A DNA stretch of 64,000 nucleotides from Archangium gephyra (GTDB lineage Bacteria; Myxococcota; Myxococcia; Myxococcales; Myxococcaceae): the NCBI RefSeq assembly GCF_001027285.1, contig NZ_CP011509.1, forward strand, positions 7,464,501 to 7,528,500, read 5' to 3'. Position numbers and translations under genes: made by a program. The notes below the pieces were generated by a model. The model was not told where the DNA came from. It did no database searches and worked only from the letters and a program-made list of their open reading frames with translations. Of the stretch, positions 43,041 to 53,504 are shown piece after piece (within the stretch, counting starts at the first letter, position 1; the number at the start of each line of letters is the position of its first letter).

Positions 43041-44300
43041 TCAGCGGCCGGCGGCGTGGGACTCGACCCGCTGCCACACGCGGAAGACGTTGCCCGAGGC
43101 GACCTTCTCGATGTCCGCCTCGCTGTAGCCGCGCTCGAGCAGGACGCGGAAGAGGTTCGGGTACTGGGACACGTCCTTGAGGCCGATGGGGAGCGTGGGG
43201 CCCACGCCATCGAAGTCCGAGCCGAGGCCCACGTGGTCGATGCCCACCAGCTTCACCACGTGCTCGATGTGGTCGGCCACGTCCTCCACCCGGGCGAGCG
43301 GGGCGGGATGCTCGCGCATATAGGACTCCACGAACGCCTTCACCTCGGGGCTATCGAGGGCGAGGCCTCGCTCCTGGGCGAAGGCCGTCACCACCTTGCG
43401 GCCCTCCAACTCGTAGGCGTTGTAGGCCTGGGACAGGAAGGCGGAGCCGAAGTTGATCATCACCACCCCACCCTTCGCGGCCAGGGCGCGGATGAGCTCG
43501 TCGCTGATGTTGCGCTCGAAGCCGGGCGTGAAGTGGCGGCACGAGGAGTGCGAGGCGATGACGGGCGTCTGGCTCAACTCCACCGCCTGGCGGATGGCGT
43601 CATCCGAGAGGTGCGAGACATCCACCATGATGCCCACGCGGTTCATCTCGGCCACCACCTGCTTGCCGAAGGGGCTGAGGCCGTTCCAGGTGCGCTTGCC
43701 CGTGTTGAAGGAGGCATCGCTGATCTGGTTGTCCTTGGAGTGCGTGAGGGTGATGTAGCGCACGCCGCGCTGGTGGAAGTGCGCCACGTTCTGGAGCGAG
43801 TCCTCGATGGCCGAGCCGTTCTCGATGCCCATGGCGAAGGACACCTTGCCCTCCTGGGAGTTGCGCCGGGCCTCCTCGACCGAGCGGGCCATGGCGAACT
43901 TCCCGGGCGACTGGCGGGCGAGCTTCTCCACCATGTCGATCAGCGAGTCCGCGAGGGCCTTCGAAGCCCCGGGCTTCGTCTGGAGATCGGCGGGGATGTA
44001 GATGGACATGAAGGCCACGTCGAACCCGCCCTCCACGGCGCGCGGGTAGTCGAAGTCACCCTCGGCGGTGCGCTGCGAGATGTCCTCGGTGGGCTCGCCA
44101 TGGGGCCCCAGCTTCTCGTGGAGACGGTACGGCACGTCGATGTGGCCATCAGCGATGATGACGCGCTTCGCGAGCGCGCGGCTGCGCTCGGCGAGGTCCG
44201 TGGACGAGAGGTTCGCGGGAGCGTCCTGGCGGTTCGAGCCATGGGTGCAGGACGAGGCGGCGAGCAGGAAGAGGCTGAGGAACGCGGTGGTCGGTCTCAT
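43041..44300 (-). CDS. Membrane dipeptidase, peptidase family M19
   Basis: A 419-residue lipoprotein (AASSC lipobox near residue 18) of the renal dipeptidase family. Zinc ligands and the family motif are present: IADGHIDVPYRL (His-x-Asp), VDVSHLSDDAI, PVIASHSSCRHF and GLGSDFDGVGPTLPIGL. It hydrolyses dipeptides, including D-amino-acid-containing ones, on the cell surface. The ATG at 44300 starts the signal peptide. Convergent with the TPM gene (18 bases between), and divergent from the repeat-protein gene. Confidence 0.93.
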   Translation of the reverse strand: MRPTTAFLSLFLLAASSCTHGSNRQDAPANLSSTDLAERSRALAKRVIIADGHIDVPYRLHEKLGPHGEPTEDISQRTAEGDFDYPRAVEGGFDVAFMSIYIPADLQTKPGASKALADSLIDMVEKLARQSPGKFAMARSVEEARRNSQEGKVSFAMGIENGSAIEDSLQNVAHFHQRGVRYITLTHSKDNQISDASFNTGKRTWNGLSPFGKQVVAEMNRVGIMVDVSHLSDDAIRQAVELSQTPVIASHSSCRHFTPGFERNISDELIRALAAKGGVVMINFGSAFLSQAYNAYELEGRKVVTAFAQERGLALDSPEVKAFVESYMREHPAPLARVEDVADHIEHVVKLVGIDHVGLGSDFDGVGPTLPIGLKDVSQYPNLFRVLLERGYSEADIEKVASGNVFRVWQRVESHAAGR

Positions 44301-44431
44301 GGGGCCACCCGCTTAGCGCACCGGGGCGGGCACGTCATCGACATCAGGGGTACGGGCTCGAGGGGTGCGTGAATAAATCGAGGCGGGAAACGTCCCACCC
44401 ATGAAGCGGCAGTGAGGGGAGAGACGACGTC

Positions 44432-45304
44432 ATGACGCCTCGATGGTTGGTCTGTTTGGTTCTCGGTCTTGCGGCTCCGGCAGTGCATGCGCAGACGGCC
44501 CCGGTCGCGGAGCCCGGGTTCGGGTACACCGAGGAACAGGATGTGGATCTGGAGCCGCTGGCGCCCTCACCTCCTCCAGCGCTCCCCCTGGAGCGGCCCA
44601 CGCCGCGGCCCTTCCCCGATTCGGTGTGGACCTCCGGACATTGGTACTGGGACGGCGGCGAGTGGCGCTTCAAGCCCGGGGCGTGGATCGCGCGGATGCC
44701 GGGCTATCAGTTCGTCAACGGCTACTGGCAACAGGATGGAGACGTCTGGCGCTGGATCTCCGGCGGCTGGGCGAGACCCGGTTCGACGGACGTGGAGCTC
44801 CCCATCGACGTGAGCAGTGAGGAGGTCGCGACGGCCCAGGCGCCTCCCCAGCTCCAGGTGGAGACCCCGCCGCCCCCTCCCGCGCAGAACCTCACGTGGG
44901 CACCCGGTTACTGGTACTGGTCCGGCACGCAATACGTCTGGGTGGAGGGCACCTGGGTCGCGCCTCCCCAGCCGGGCCTGGTCTTCGTCGCGCCGAGGTG
45001 GATGCGGCGTGGCCACTCATGGATCTTCATCGACGGAGGCTGGGCTCCCCGTGGCTCGGTCCGGATCGTCGTTCCGGAGTACCGCCACGCGAGGGTCTCC
45101 GTGAGATGGGGACATCCGAACTACTTCTTCCACACCTGGCGGCGCTACCCGGTGATGCGCGGTCACGAGTGGAATCGGCCCTGGGGTTGGGGCCGTCATC
45201 ACGGCCCTCGCTACCACGATGCGAGCCCGTATCGTGACCACCACCGGGGCGGCCATCGAGGCGGCCGAGGGGGCGGTCACCGAGGGGGTGGGCATCACCG
45301 GTAG
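44432..45304 (+). CDS. YXWGXW-type repeat secreted protein
   Basis: A 290-residue exported protein. After the signal peptide (about 1-21) and a Pro-rich part (to about 60), there are aromatic repeats of the YxW(x)2GxW type (VWTSGHWYWDGGEWRF, GYQFVNGYWQQDG, WAPGYWYWSGTQYVWVEGTWV, SWIFIDGGWAPRG), known from BcpO-like outer-membrane or periplasmic proteins of unknown role. The C-terminus is rich in His, Gly and Arg (HRGGHRGGRGGG) and could bind metal. Convergent with the ABC-F gene, six bases away. Confidence 0.85.
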   Translation: MTPRWLVCLVLGLAAPAVHAQTAPVAEPGFGYTEEQDVDLEPLAPSPPPALPLERPTPRPFPDSVWTSGHWYWDGGEWRFKPGAWIARMPGYQFVNGYWQQDGDVWRWISGGWARPGSTDVELPIDVSSEEVATAQAPPQLQVETPPPPPAQNLTWAPGYWYWSGTQYVWVEGTWVAPPQPGLVFVAPRWMRRGHSWIFIDGGWAPRGSVRIVVPEYRHARVSVRWGHPNYFFHTWRRYPVMRGHEWNRPWGWGRHHGPRYHDASPYRDHHRGGHRGGRGGGHRGGGHHR

Positions 45305-45309
45305 GTGAA

Positions 45310-47271
45310 TCAGAGGGACGCGGAGGCCTCGGCCAGCTTCTCCTGGGCCGCTTCCCACTTCGCGTAGAGCTGCTCCAGCTGCTCCTTGCCCTCGCGGTGC
45401 GTGTCCATGAGCGGCTTCGCCTTCGCGAAGTCGTTGTAGAGCACCGGATCCGCCAGCTGCGTCTCGCGCTCCTTCTGCGCCGCCTCCAGCTTGGAGATCG
45501 CCTCCTCCAGCTTCGCGATCTCCTTCTTGATGGGGCCCTCCACCGCGCTGCGCTTCTGCCGCGCCTCGGCCTCCATCCGCTTGCGGTCCTTCTCCGTCAG
45601 CCCCGCCGCCGAGCCCTTCTCCGCCACCTTCTCGCCCAGCCCCGCGGCCTCCGCCGCCAGCCGCTGCTGCTCCTGGTGGTACAGGTAGTCGTCCAGGTTG
45701 CCCGGGTGCGGCACCACCTTCCCGCCCACCACGTCCCAGACGTGCGTCGACAGCCCGTTCACGAAGCTCCGGTTGTGCGACACGAACACCAGCGTTCCCC
45801 CGTACCCCTTCAGCGCCTCGATCAGCATCTCCGTCGAGTCCAGGTCCAGGTGGTTCGTCGGCTCGTCCATCAGCAGCAGGTTGGAGGGCACCAGCAGCAG
45901 CTTCGCCAGCGCCACGCGCGCCCGCTCGCCACCGCTCAGCACGCCCACCGGCTTGTCCACGTCGTCTCCCGAGAACATGAACGCGCCGAGCACCCCGCGC
46001 ACGAAGCTCTCCGGCTTGTCCGCCGCCAGCGGCCGCACCTCTTCGATGATGCTGTTCTGCTTGTTCAGCTTGTCGCCGTGGTGCTGCGCGTAATACCCCA
46101 TCACCACGTTGTGCCCGAGCTTCACCGTGCCGCCATCCGGCACCAGCTCGCCCGCGATGATCTTCAGGAGCGTCGTCTTGCCCGCGCCGTTCGCGCCCAC
46201 CACGGCGATGCGCTGCCCGCGCTCCACCCGCGCGTCCAGCCCCGAGTACACCACCGCCTCGCCGTAGCGCTTCTGGATGCCCTCCAGCATCACCACGTCA
46301 CGCCCCGAGCGCTCCACCTCCGGGAAGCGGAAGCGCATGGTGGCCCGCTCCTCGAGCAACTGCACGTCCTCGATCTTCTCGAGCTGCTTCTCCTTGCTCT
46401 TCGCCTGCCGGGCCTTCGTCGCCTTCGCGCCGAAGCGATCGATGAAGGCCTGCAGCTCCGCCTTGCGCGCCTCGACGCGCTCGGCCTGCGCCTTGAGCTG
46501 CTCCATCTCCTCTGCGCGCTGCCGCTTGTACGTGTCGTAGTTGCCCACGTAGGAGCGCAGCCCCTCCATCTCCAGCGAGAGGATCCGGTCCACCTGCCGG
46601 TTGAGGAAGTCCCGGTCGTGCGAGATGAGCACCACCGCCTTGTTCGAGCGCTTGAGGAAGCCGTCGAACCACGCCAGTGTCGGCACGTCCAGGTGGTTGG
46701 TGGGCTCGTCCATCAGCAGCAGATCCGGATCCTGCAACAGCAGGCCCGCCAGCGCCGCGCGCATGCGCCAGCCACCGCTCAGGGCCCCCGTGGGCTTGGC
46801 CAGGTCCGCCTCGCGGAAGCCCAGGCCCTTGAGGATGCGCTCGGCGTGGTGCCGGCCGTAGTGCTCCTCGAAGTGGTCCAGCTCCGTGTGCAGGTCCGCC
46901 AGCGTCTGGGCCAGCTCGAGCTGCTCCTCCTCGTTGGCCGCCTTGCCGAGCGCCTCCTCGGTCTCCCGCAGGCGCGCCTCCAGGGCATCGCGGCCAGGCA
47001 CCGTGCTCATCACCGCGTCCACCACCGAGCCCTCGGGCAGGCCCGCCAGCTCCTGGGGCAGGTAGCCGATCCGAGCCTTGCGCCGGTAGGTGAGCGTCCC
47101 CGAGTCAGGGTTCTGGACCCCGGCGAGGATCTTCATCAGCGAGCTCTTCCCCGTTCCATTGGCCCCGACCAGACCGATGCGGTCCTTGGGGCTGAGGGCG
47201 AAGCTTTCGTTGTCGAAGAGAACCTTCTTCCCGTAGGAGAGGCAGATGTCCTGGGCGATGACGAGACTCAT
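45310..47271 (-). CDS. ABC-F ribosome-associated ATPase
   Basis: A 653-residue soluble protein with two ABC ATPase cassettes and no membrane segment. Walker A motifs are GANGTGKSS (near residue 35) and GANGAGKTT (near 358); signatures are LSGGWRMR and LSGGERAR; Walker B regions are LLLMDEPTNHLD in both halves. The linker (about 240-310, RAEEMEQLKAQAERVEARK) is the ABC-F interdomain coil that reaches toward the ribosomal P site, and a coiled-coil C-terminus (about 540-653) resembles the Uup/YheS type. It likely helps stalled or special translation. Confidence 0.93.
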   Translation of the reverse strand: MSLVIAQDICLSYGKKVLFDNESFALSPKDRIGLVGANGTGKSSLMKILAGVQNPDSGTLTYRRKARIGYLPQELAGLPEGSVVDAVMSTVPGRDALEARLRETEEALGKAANEEEQLELAQTLADLHTELDHFEEHYGRHHAERILKGLGFREADLAKPTGALSGGWRMRAALAGLLLQDPDLLLMDEPTNHLDVPTLAWFDGFLKRSNKAVVLISHDRDFLNRQVDRILSLEMEGLRSYVGNYDTYKRQRAEEMEQLKAQAERVEARKAELQAFIDRFGAKATKARQAKSKEKQLEKIEDVQLLEERATMRFRFPEVERSGRDVVMLEGIQKRYGEAVVYSGLDARVERGQRIAVVGANGAGKTTLLKIIAGELVPDGGTVKLGHNVVMGYYAQHHGDKLNKQNSIIEEVRPLAADKPESFVRGVLGAFMFSGDDVDKPVGVLSGGERARVALAKLLLVPSNLLLMDEPTNHLDLDSTEMLIEALKGYGGTLVFVSHNRSFVNGLSTHVWDVVGGKVVPHPGNLDDYLYHQEQQRLAAEAAGLGEKVAEKGSAAGLTEKDRKRMEAEARQKRSAVEGPIKKEIAKLEEAISKLEAAQKERETQLADPVLYNDFAKAKPLMDTHREGKEQLEQLYAKWEAAQEKLAEASASL

Positions 47272-47401
47272 GGCGGATGCGGGGGTGTAACAGTCCAGCG
47301 GCCTTCCGGGAACGGCCGATGTGCCCGCCCGCTCCCTCCCCCGCCCGAGGCCCGGGGCGGCCCCCCGCCAGGACCCCTGCCCGGCGGTGCCCGGGTCTGT
47401 C

Positions 47402-47407
47402 TATACT
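47402..47407 (+). promoter_or_regulatory. Candidate -10 element for the Ser/Thr kinase
   Basis: TATACT, five of six bases of the sigma-70 -10 consensus, lies 10 bases before the ATG at 47418 with no ribosome-binding site between them. If real, the kinase is translated from a leaderless or near-leaderless message. No -35 hexamer is seen. Confidence 0.35.
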
Positions 47408-47417
47408 CGGCCCCCTG

Positions 47418-49175
47418 ATGGCTTCCCCCTGCCCGCACTGCGGTAGCACCGACGGCTCCGACCACCTGTGCAGCGCCTCCCAGATGGCCCTCATCGGCCA
47501 GGTGCTCGATGGCCGCTACAAGATTGAAGACGTGCTCGGCCAGGGCGGCATGGGCATGGTCTTCAGCGCCACCCAGACGTCCGTCCAGCGCCCGGTGGCC
47601 GTCAAGACGCTCAACCCCTCGCTGGCCGCCGCGCCCCAGTTCTTCGAGCGTTTCCGGCGCGAGGCGGAGATCGCCAGCCGCCTGCGCCACCCCAACGTCA
47701 TCACTATCTACGACTTCGGCCGCGCCCAGGACGGCACCTGCTACTACGTCATGGAGCTGCTCGAGGGCGAGAGCCTGCGCGAGCTCGTCAAGCGCGACGG
47801 CCCCATGTCCCTGCGCCGCGCCGTGGACGTCATCGAGCAGGCCTGCCGCGGTCTCGCCCACGCCCACGAGCAGGGCGCCGTCCACCGCGACATCAAGCCG
47901 CACAACATCATGGTGCAGCAGCTCGACAAGCGGGACTTCGTCAAGGTGCTGGACTTCGGCCTGGTGAAGGCGCTCGAGGCGGAGGACGAGCATCAGCTCA
48001 CCTCCACCGGCCAGGTGCTCGGCACGCCCCAGTACATGCCTCCCGAGCAGGCCGGCGGCGAGCACGTGGATCACCGCTCCGACCTCTACTCGATGGGCGG
48101 CGTCTTCTACTACTGCCTCACGGGCACCTCGCCGTACGGGGCCAACACGGTGCGCAAGGCGCTCACCGCCGCCCTGACGCAGCCCGTGCCCACGGTGGCC
48201 GCCAAGCGCCTGGGAGCCCCCGTGCCCCAGGCCCTGGAGGAGTTCTTCGCCAAGGCCCTCGCCCGCGAGAAGGAGGACCGCTTCCAGAACGCCCAGGAGT
48301 TCATCGACGCCATGCTGGACGCGGTGGCGGACCTGGCTCCCGAGGAGCTGGATGCGCTCCCCACCAACTCGGTCCCCGAGGCGGGCAGCAGCAGCAAGAG
48401 CAGCAGGGCCGGCAGCAGCAGCAGGCCGGGTCAGCGCAGCGTGTCGAAGCCCGGCCGCTCCTCTCCGAGCGAGTCCCGCTCCCGTCCCGGTGCTCCGGCG
48501 GCGCGTGCGGGTTCGCAGCCGTCCGCGGCCCGCGCCGCCCAGCCCGCGGCCCGTGGCTCCCAGCCGTCCAGCGCGGCTCCCGCGCGGGTTGGCAGTGGGT
48601 CCTCCTCGGCCGCCCGTCCGCGCCCTCCCCGCCCCGAGGCCGCCGCTCCCGCTCCAGCGCCCCACCACACCCACTCGCTCACCGAGGACGTGCCGCGCGG
48701 CTCCCTGGGCAAGAAGCTCGCGCTCGTGGCGGTGCCGCTGCTGCTCATCGCCGCGGGTGGCGCGGTCGTGGTGATGCGCCCCGCGGCCCCGGCCGAGCCG
48801 CCGCCATCCCCCCTCGCCGAGGCGAAGCAGGCGCCGACGCCCGCGGCACCCGCCGTGGACAGCATGCTCCTGGTGCGCATCCGCTCCACCCCCGAGGGCG
48901 CCACCGTCTTCGCGGGGGATGTGCAGATCGGCACCGCTCCGCTGGAGCGCCGGCTTCGCCGGGACGAGGTGCACGAGCTGACCTTCCAGCTCGCCGGCCA
49001 CCAGGACGTCAAGCGCAAGCTGGACTTCAATGGCGTGGTGTCGGACGCGGAGACCGTGAGCGTCACGCTCGAGCCCGTGAAGGCCGAGCCGGTGGCGGAG
49101 CCCTCCCGTCCTTCACGCCCCGCGAAACAGGGCAAGGACAAGGAGAAGGACGACTCCGTTCCCATCTTCGAGTAG
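47418..49175 (+). CDS. Ser/Thr protein kinase with PEGA domain
   Basis: A 585-residue Hanks-type kinase. A short Cys pair (CPHCGS, and a following LC) is followed by the kinase domain (about 30-290): LGQGGMGMVFSA, VAVKTLN, HRDIKPHNIMV, DFGLVKAL and GTPQYMPPEQAGG. A low-complexity Ser/Pro/Ala/Arg linker (about 315-425) leads to one membrane helix (KLALVAVPLLLIAAGGAVVVM, about 435-455) and a C-terminal PEGA domain (VRIRSTPEGATVFAGDVQIGTAPLERRL, about 495-555). The kinase is cytosolic and the PEGA domain is outside. Substrates unknown. Confidence 0.92.
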   Translation: MASPCPHCGSTDGSDHLCSASQMALIGQVLDGRYKIEDVLGQGGMGMVFSATQTSVQRPVAVKTLNPSLAAAPQFFERFRREAEIASRLRHPNVITIYDFGRAQDGTCYYVMELLEGESLRELVKRDGPMSLRRAVDVIEQACRGLAHAHEQGAVHRDIKPHNIMVQQLDKRDFVKVLDFGLVKALEAEDEHQLTSTGQVLGTPQYMPPEQAGGEHVDHRSDLYSMGGVFYYCLTGTSPYGANTVRKALTAALTQPVPTVAAKRLGAPVPQALEEFFAKALAREKEDRFQNAQEFIDAMLDAVADLAPEELDALPTNSVPEAGSSSKSSRAGSSSRPGQRSVSKPGRSSPSESRSRPGAPAARAGSQPSAARAAQPAARGSQPSSAAPARVGSGSSSAARPRPPRPEAAAPAPAPHHTHSLTEDVPRGSLGKKLALVAVPLLLIAAGGAVVVMRPAAPAEPPPSPLAEAKQAPTPAAPAVDSMLLVRIRSTPEGATVFAGDVQIGTAPLERRLRRDEVHELTFQLAGHQDVKRKLDFNGVVSDAETVSVTLEPVKAEPVAEPSRPSRPAKQGKDKEKDDSVPIFE

Positions 49176-49278
49176 CCCCGGGGCGAGGGGTTCTATCGCG
49201 GCGGGATCCGGATCAGGTTAAACATGCGCCCCGCGCCGGCATGACACCCCGCCGGCCTCCGTTTCGAGGACACACACC

Positions 49279-49770
49279 ATGGCTGAAGTCACCCTGGATC
49301 TGCGCGGCATGCCCAAGGCCGAGGCCTACGCCGAGCTCAAGAAGCACATCGAGTCCGTCCTGGAGGGCATCAACGACGACGTGGCCGCCATGGCCACCAT
49401 GAGCTGCCTGCTCCACAACGCCTTCGGGCACCTGTGGACCGGCTTCTACCGCGTCGTGGAGCCCGGCAAGCTGCTGCGCGTCGGCCCCTACCAGGGAACC
49501 CTCGGCTGCCTGGAGATCCGTTTCGGCAAGGGCGTCTGCGGCACCTCCGCCGCCAAGGGCGAGACCCTCGTCGTCGCCGATGTGCACGCCTTCCCCGGCC
49601 ACATCACCTGTGACGGCCGCTCGGCCTCGGAGATCGTCGTTCCCGTCTTCGGACCCAACCGCGAGCTGATCGCCGTGCTCGACATCGACTCCGAGCACAA
49701 GGCCACCTTCGACGACGTGGATCGCCGTGCACTCGAGGAGATCATGGGCTGGTTCTCGCGCCGGAAGTAG
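49279..49770 (+). CDS. msrC: Free methionine-(R)-sulfoxide reductase
   Basis: A 163-residue GAF-domain enzyme that reduces free methionine-R-sulfoxide. The motif set is the fRMsr/YebR signature: HLWTGFYRV, GPYQGTLGC, GKGVCGTSAAKGETLVVADVHAFPGHITCD, and VLDIDSE. Cys77, Cys87 and Cys111 have exactly the spacing of E. coli Cys84, Cys94 and Cys118, the reactive and resolving residues. Monocistronic, 103 bases after the kinase gene. Oxidative-stress repair. Confidence 0.93.
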   Translation: MAEVTLDLRGMPKAEAYAELKKHIESVLEGINDDVAAMATMSCLLHNAFGHLWTGFYRVVEPGKLLRVGPYQGTLGCLEIRFGKGVCGTSAAKGETLVVADVHAFPGHITCDGRSASEIVVPVFGPNRELIAVLDIDSEHKATFDDVDRRALEEIMGWFSRRK

Positions 49771-49811
49771 GGACGCTCGGGTGGGGGCGAGGGTTGAACC
49801 CGGGATCCGGG

Positions 49812-49846
49812 CACCCTCACCCCGTCCCTCTCCCGAGGGGAGAGGG
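49812..49846. repeat. Palindromic REP-like element, copy 1
   Basis: A conserved 17-base block (starting ACCCTCACCCCG) is followed by a perfect 9-bp palindrome CCCTCTCCC-GAG-GGGAGAGGG. It lies between the converging ends of msrC and cmk. A second copy at 54003-54037 differs at two of 35 bases and also lies between convergent genes. Widespread bacterial elements of this form are known. It may act as a bidirectional terminator. Confidence 0.75.
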
Positions 49847-49851
49847 GAAAT

Positions 49852-50541
49852 TCACCTCTTGGACATCCGCTCCAGGATCGTCTGCTCCAGGATCCGCACC
49901 ACCTCGGACAGCGGCATGCTCGTCGAGTCGAGCCGCATCGCGTCCTCCGCTGGCTTCAACGGCGCCACCGCTCGCGACGCGTCGTCCTGGTCCCGCTTGA
50001 TCTGATCCGCCAGCACCTCTTCCAGCGAGCGCTCCACGCCCTTCTGGAAGAGCTCCTCGAAGCGGCGCCGCGCCCGGGTGTCCGGATCCGCCTCCAGGAA
50101 GAACTTCGCGTCCGCGTCCGGGAACACCACCGTCCCGATGTCGCGTCCCTCCAGGATCGCTCCCTTGGGGGCGCCCAGCGCCAGCCGCCGCTGCAGCGAC
50201 AGCAGCCCCGCGCGCACCACCGGCCGGCTCGACACCTGCGAGGCCGCCATCGAGTTCTCCGGCGTCCGGATCTCCCCCGACACGTCCTCGCCATCCAGGA
50301 ACACGTGGTTGTCCTCGCCCACCACCTGGAAGGAGATGCGCACCCGGCTCAGCAGCTCGCCCAGCTTCTCGTCGTCGTCGAAGGCGAGCCCCTCGCGCCG
50401 CGCCTTCAGCGCCACGCTGCGGTAGATGGCCCCCGTGTCCACCAGCGCGAAGCCCAGCCGCCGCGCCAGCACCTTCGACACCGTCGACTTGCCCGCGCCC
50501 GCCGGGCCGTCGATCGCCACGATGAAGGGGCGCGCGCTCAT
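49852..50541 (-). CDS. cmk: Cytidylate kinase
   Basis: A 229-residue nucleoside monophosphate kinase that phosphorylates CMP and dCMP. P-loop DGPAGAGKST at residues 11-20, then GALVDTGAIYRSVA-type motif, LEGRDIGTVVFPDADAKFFLEA, and the lid region with DQIKRDQDDASR. The length is normal. Its ATG overlaps the hisC stop (ATGA), so it is translationally coupled to hisC. Confidence 0.95.
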   Translation of the reverse strand: MSARPFIVAIDGPAGAGKSTVSKVLARRLGFALVDTGAIYRSVALKARREGLAFDDDEKLGELLSRVRISFQVVGEDNHVFLDGEDVSGEIRTPENSMAASQVSSRPVVRAGLLSLQRRLALGAPKGAILEGRDIGTVVFPDADAKFFLEADPDTRARRRFEELFQKGVERSLEEVLADQIKRDQDDASRAVAPLKPAEDAMRLDSTSMPLSEVVRILEQTILERMSKR

Positions 50542-51632
50542 GAGGCGAGCACCTCTCGCAGCGCCGTCACGCAGCGCGCGTTCTCCTCGCGCGTTCCCAC
50601 CGAGATGCGCAGCGACGTGGGGTACCCGTTGCCCGCCATGGGCCGCACGATGACGCCCTTGCGCAGCAGCTTCTCGTACAGCTCCAGCGCCGGCCGCCCG
50701 AAGTCCGCCAGCACGAAGTTGGCGTGGCTCTCCGCCAGCTTCGCCCCCAGCTTGGGCAGCTCCGTCTGGTAGTAGCGCAGCCCCTCGCTGTTGAGCTCGC
50801 GCGTGCGCCGCACGTGCTCCACGTCCTCCAGCGCCGCCAGCCCGCCCATCTGCGCCGGAATCGTCAGGTTGAAGGGCATCCGCGTGCGCTGCAGGTACGC
50901 CACCAGCCGCGCGTCCATCACCCCGTACCCCAGCCGCAGCCCCGCCAGCCCGTAGATCTTGCTGAACGTGCGCAGCGCCACCACGTTCGCGTGCTTGCGG
51001 AAGTACTCCACCGCGCTGAAGTACTCCGGCCAGTCCACGAACTCGAAGTAGGCCTCGTCGTGGACCACCAGCACGTGCTCCGGCACCTTCGCCAGGAAGC
51101 GCTCCCACTCCTGGCGGCCGAACGTCGTCCCCGTGGGGTTGTCCGGGTTGGCGATGAAGATCATCCGCGTGCGCGGGTTGATCGCCTTCGCCATCGCCTC
51201 CAGGTCATACCGGTACCCCTCGCGCATGGGCACTTCCGCGAAGGGCCGGCCATGCGCCTGCACCGAGATGCGATACGCCGGGAACGAGCCCTTGCACAGC
51301 AGCACCTCGTCCTCGGGCGTGGTGAAGGTGCGGATGAGCAGCTCGATGATTTCATTCGAGCCGCACCCCAGCACCACCTCTTCCGGCTTCACGCCCAGGT
51401 GCTCGGCCAGCCGGCGCACCAGCGAATAGCTGCTCGCGTCCGGGTACAGGTGCACCTTCTGCGAGGCAATCCGCATGGCCTCGATGGCCTTGGGCGAGGG
51501 CCCCAGCGGGTTTTCGTTGGACGCCAGCTTGATGACGCCCGTGAGCCCGTACTCGCGCTCCGTCTCCTCGATGGGTTTGCCCGGAACGTAGGGCTTGAGC
51601 GTCTCGATGTACGGCGGGACGAGCGGTCTCAT
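50538..51632 (-). CDS. hisC: Histidinol-phosphate aminotransferase
   Basis: A 364-residue class I/II PLP aminotransferase. Family motifs are IKLASNENPLGPSPKA near the N-terminus, IANPDNPTGTTF, LVVHDEAYFEF, and RTFSKIYGLAGLRLGYG with the PLP lysine. It converts imidazole-acetol phosphate to histidinol phosphate; related enzymes can also act on aromatic keto acids. Coupling to cmk without other his genes suggests it may serve aromatic amino acid metabolism as well. Confidence 0.93.
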   Translation of the reverse strand: MRPLVPPYIETLKPYVPGKPIEETEREYGLTGVIKLASNENPLGPSPKAIEAMRIASQKVHLYPDASSYSLVRRLAEHLGVKPEEVVLGCGSNEIIELLIRTFTTPEDEVLLCKGSFPAYRISVQAHGRPFAEVPMREGYRYDLEAMAKAINPRTRMIFIANPDNPTGTTFGRQEWERFLAKVPEHVLVVHDEAYFEFVDWPEYFSAVEYFRKHANVVALRTFSKIYGLAGLRLGYGVMDARLVAYLQRTRMPFNLTIPAQMGGLAALEDVEHVRRTRELNSEGLRYYQTELPKLGAKLAESHANFVLADFGRPALELYEKLLRKGVIVRPMAGNGYPTSLRISVGTREENARCVTALREVLAS

Positions 51633-51659
51633 GGGCGTGTGGATTCCTCGTGGGTACGG

Positions 51660-52631
<972 letters not shown>

Positions 52632-52728
52632 GGCGCCGGACCCCTATCACCTGCCCGTGGGCCTTTACAACGCGCAACCGGTTACGCGGTGCGTAGAATC
52701 CCCACTCCCACCCCTCCGTCGGAGTGTC

Positions 52729-53421
52729 ATGCACCGCCTGCTCCTCCTGCTCGCCCTCGTCCTCGCCACCCCCTCGGCCGCCCAGTCGGCCCCCGCGCCG
52801 GCCCGCGCCCTCAATACCGAGGGTTTCCGCCTCTACCAGGCCGGCAAGTACCCTGAAGCCCTGGAGAAGTTCGAGGCCGCCGCCCAGGCCGACCCCAAGC
52901 TCGCCCTCGCCCACTACAACGTGGCCGCCACCCTGGGGGTGCTGCGCAAGCAGGGGCAGATCTGCCCGTACTCCGCCCACCGGCAGACGATCCTCGAGCG
53001 GCTGAACACCTCCATCCAGTTGGATCCCCGCCGGCTCGCGCGGGCGAAGCAGGACGCGGACCTGGATCCCATCCGCGACACCCTGGGCTGGCAGAAGCTG
53101 CTGGGCCGCTCCCCCTCGCGCCAGGCCGATGTCCCCGAGCTCCTCCGCCGCGTCACCTGGTTCTCCCCCGGCGAGGGCGTCTACGGCTCCACCCGCAGGC
53201 TCACCTTCCCCGATGGCAAACGCGTCGTGCTCTGGCGCCGCGTCATCGAGGACCCCACCCGCACCGAGGAGCAGGCCGGCACGTACACCCTCAAGGGCCG
53301 CTCCATCACGCTGACGTTCCCCGGACGCAAGCCCCTCAAGGGGCAGATGAGCACTCGCGGAGTGCTTGAATTCGAGGAGTTGGGAGCGTTCCAGGACTCT
53401 CCGTCCGAGTGCGAAGCCTAG
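52729..53421 (+). CDS. TPR-containing secreted protein
   Basis: A 230-residue exported protein. Signal peptide (about 1-18, ATPSAAQ), one to two TPR-like helix pairs (FRLYQAGKYPEALEKFEAAAQADPKLALAHYNVA, residues 30-65), and a C-terminal beta-rich segment (RRLTFPDGKRVVLWRRV, GTYTLKGRSITLTFP). Not recognised further. GGAG lies five bases before the ATG; TAGAAT at 52694 may be its -10. It is divergent from accA. Confidence 0.75.
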   Translation: MHRLLLLLALVLATPSAAQSAPAPARALNTEGFRLYQAGKYPEALEKFEAAAQADPKLALAHYNVAATLGVLRKQGQICPYSAHRQTILERLNTSIQLDPRRLARAKQDADLDPIRDTLGWQKLLGRSPSRQADVPELLRRVTWFSPGEGVYGSTRRLTFPDGKRVVLWRRVIEDPTRTEEQAGTYTLKGRSITLTFPGRKPLKGQMSTRGVLEFEELGAFQDSPSECEA

Positions 53422-53504
53422 GACGGATTCCGTCCGGAGCCACCCCCGGGGACTTGGCGGTCGAGCGCCCCCTGCTCACCCTCCCTTCCAGGAGGTGCCG
53501 GGGG

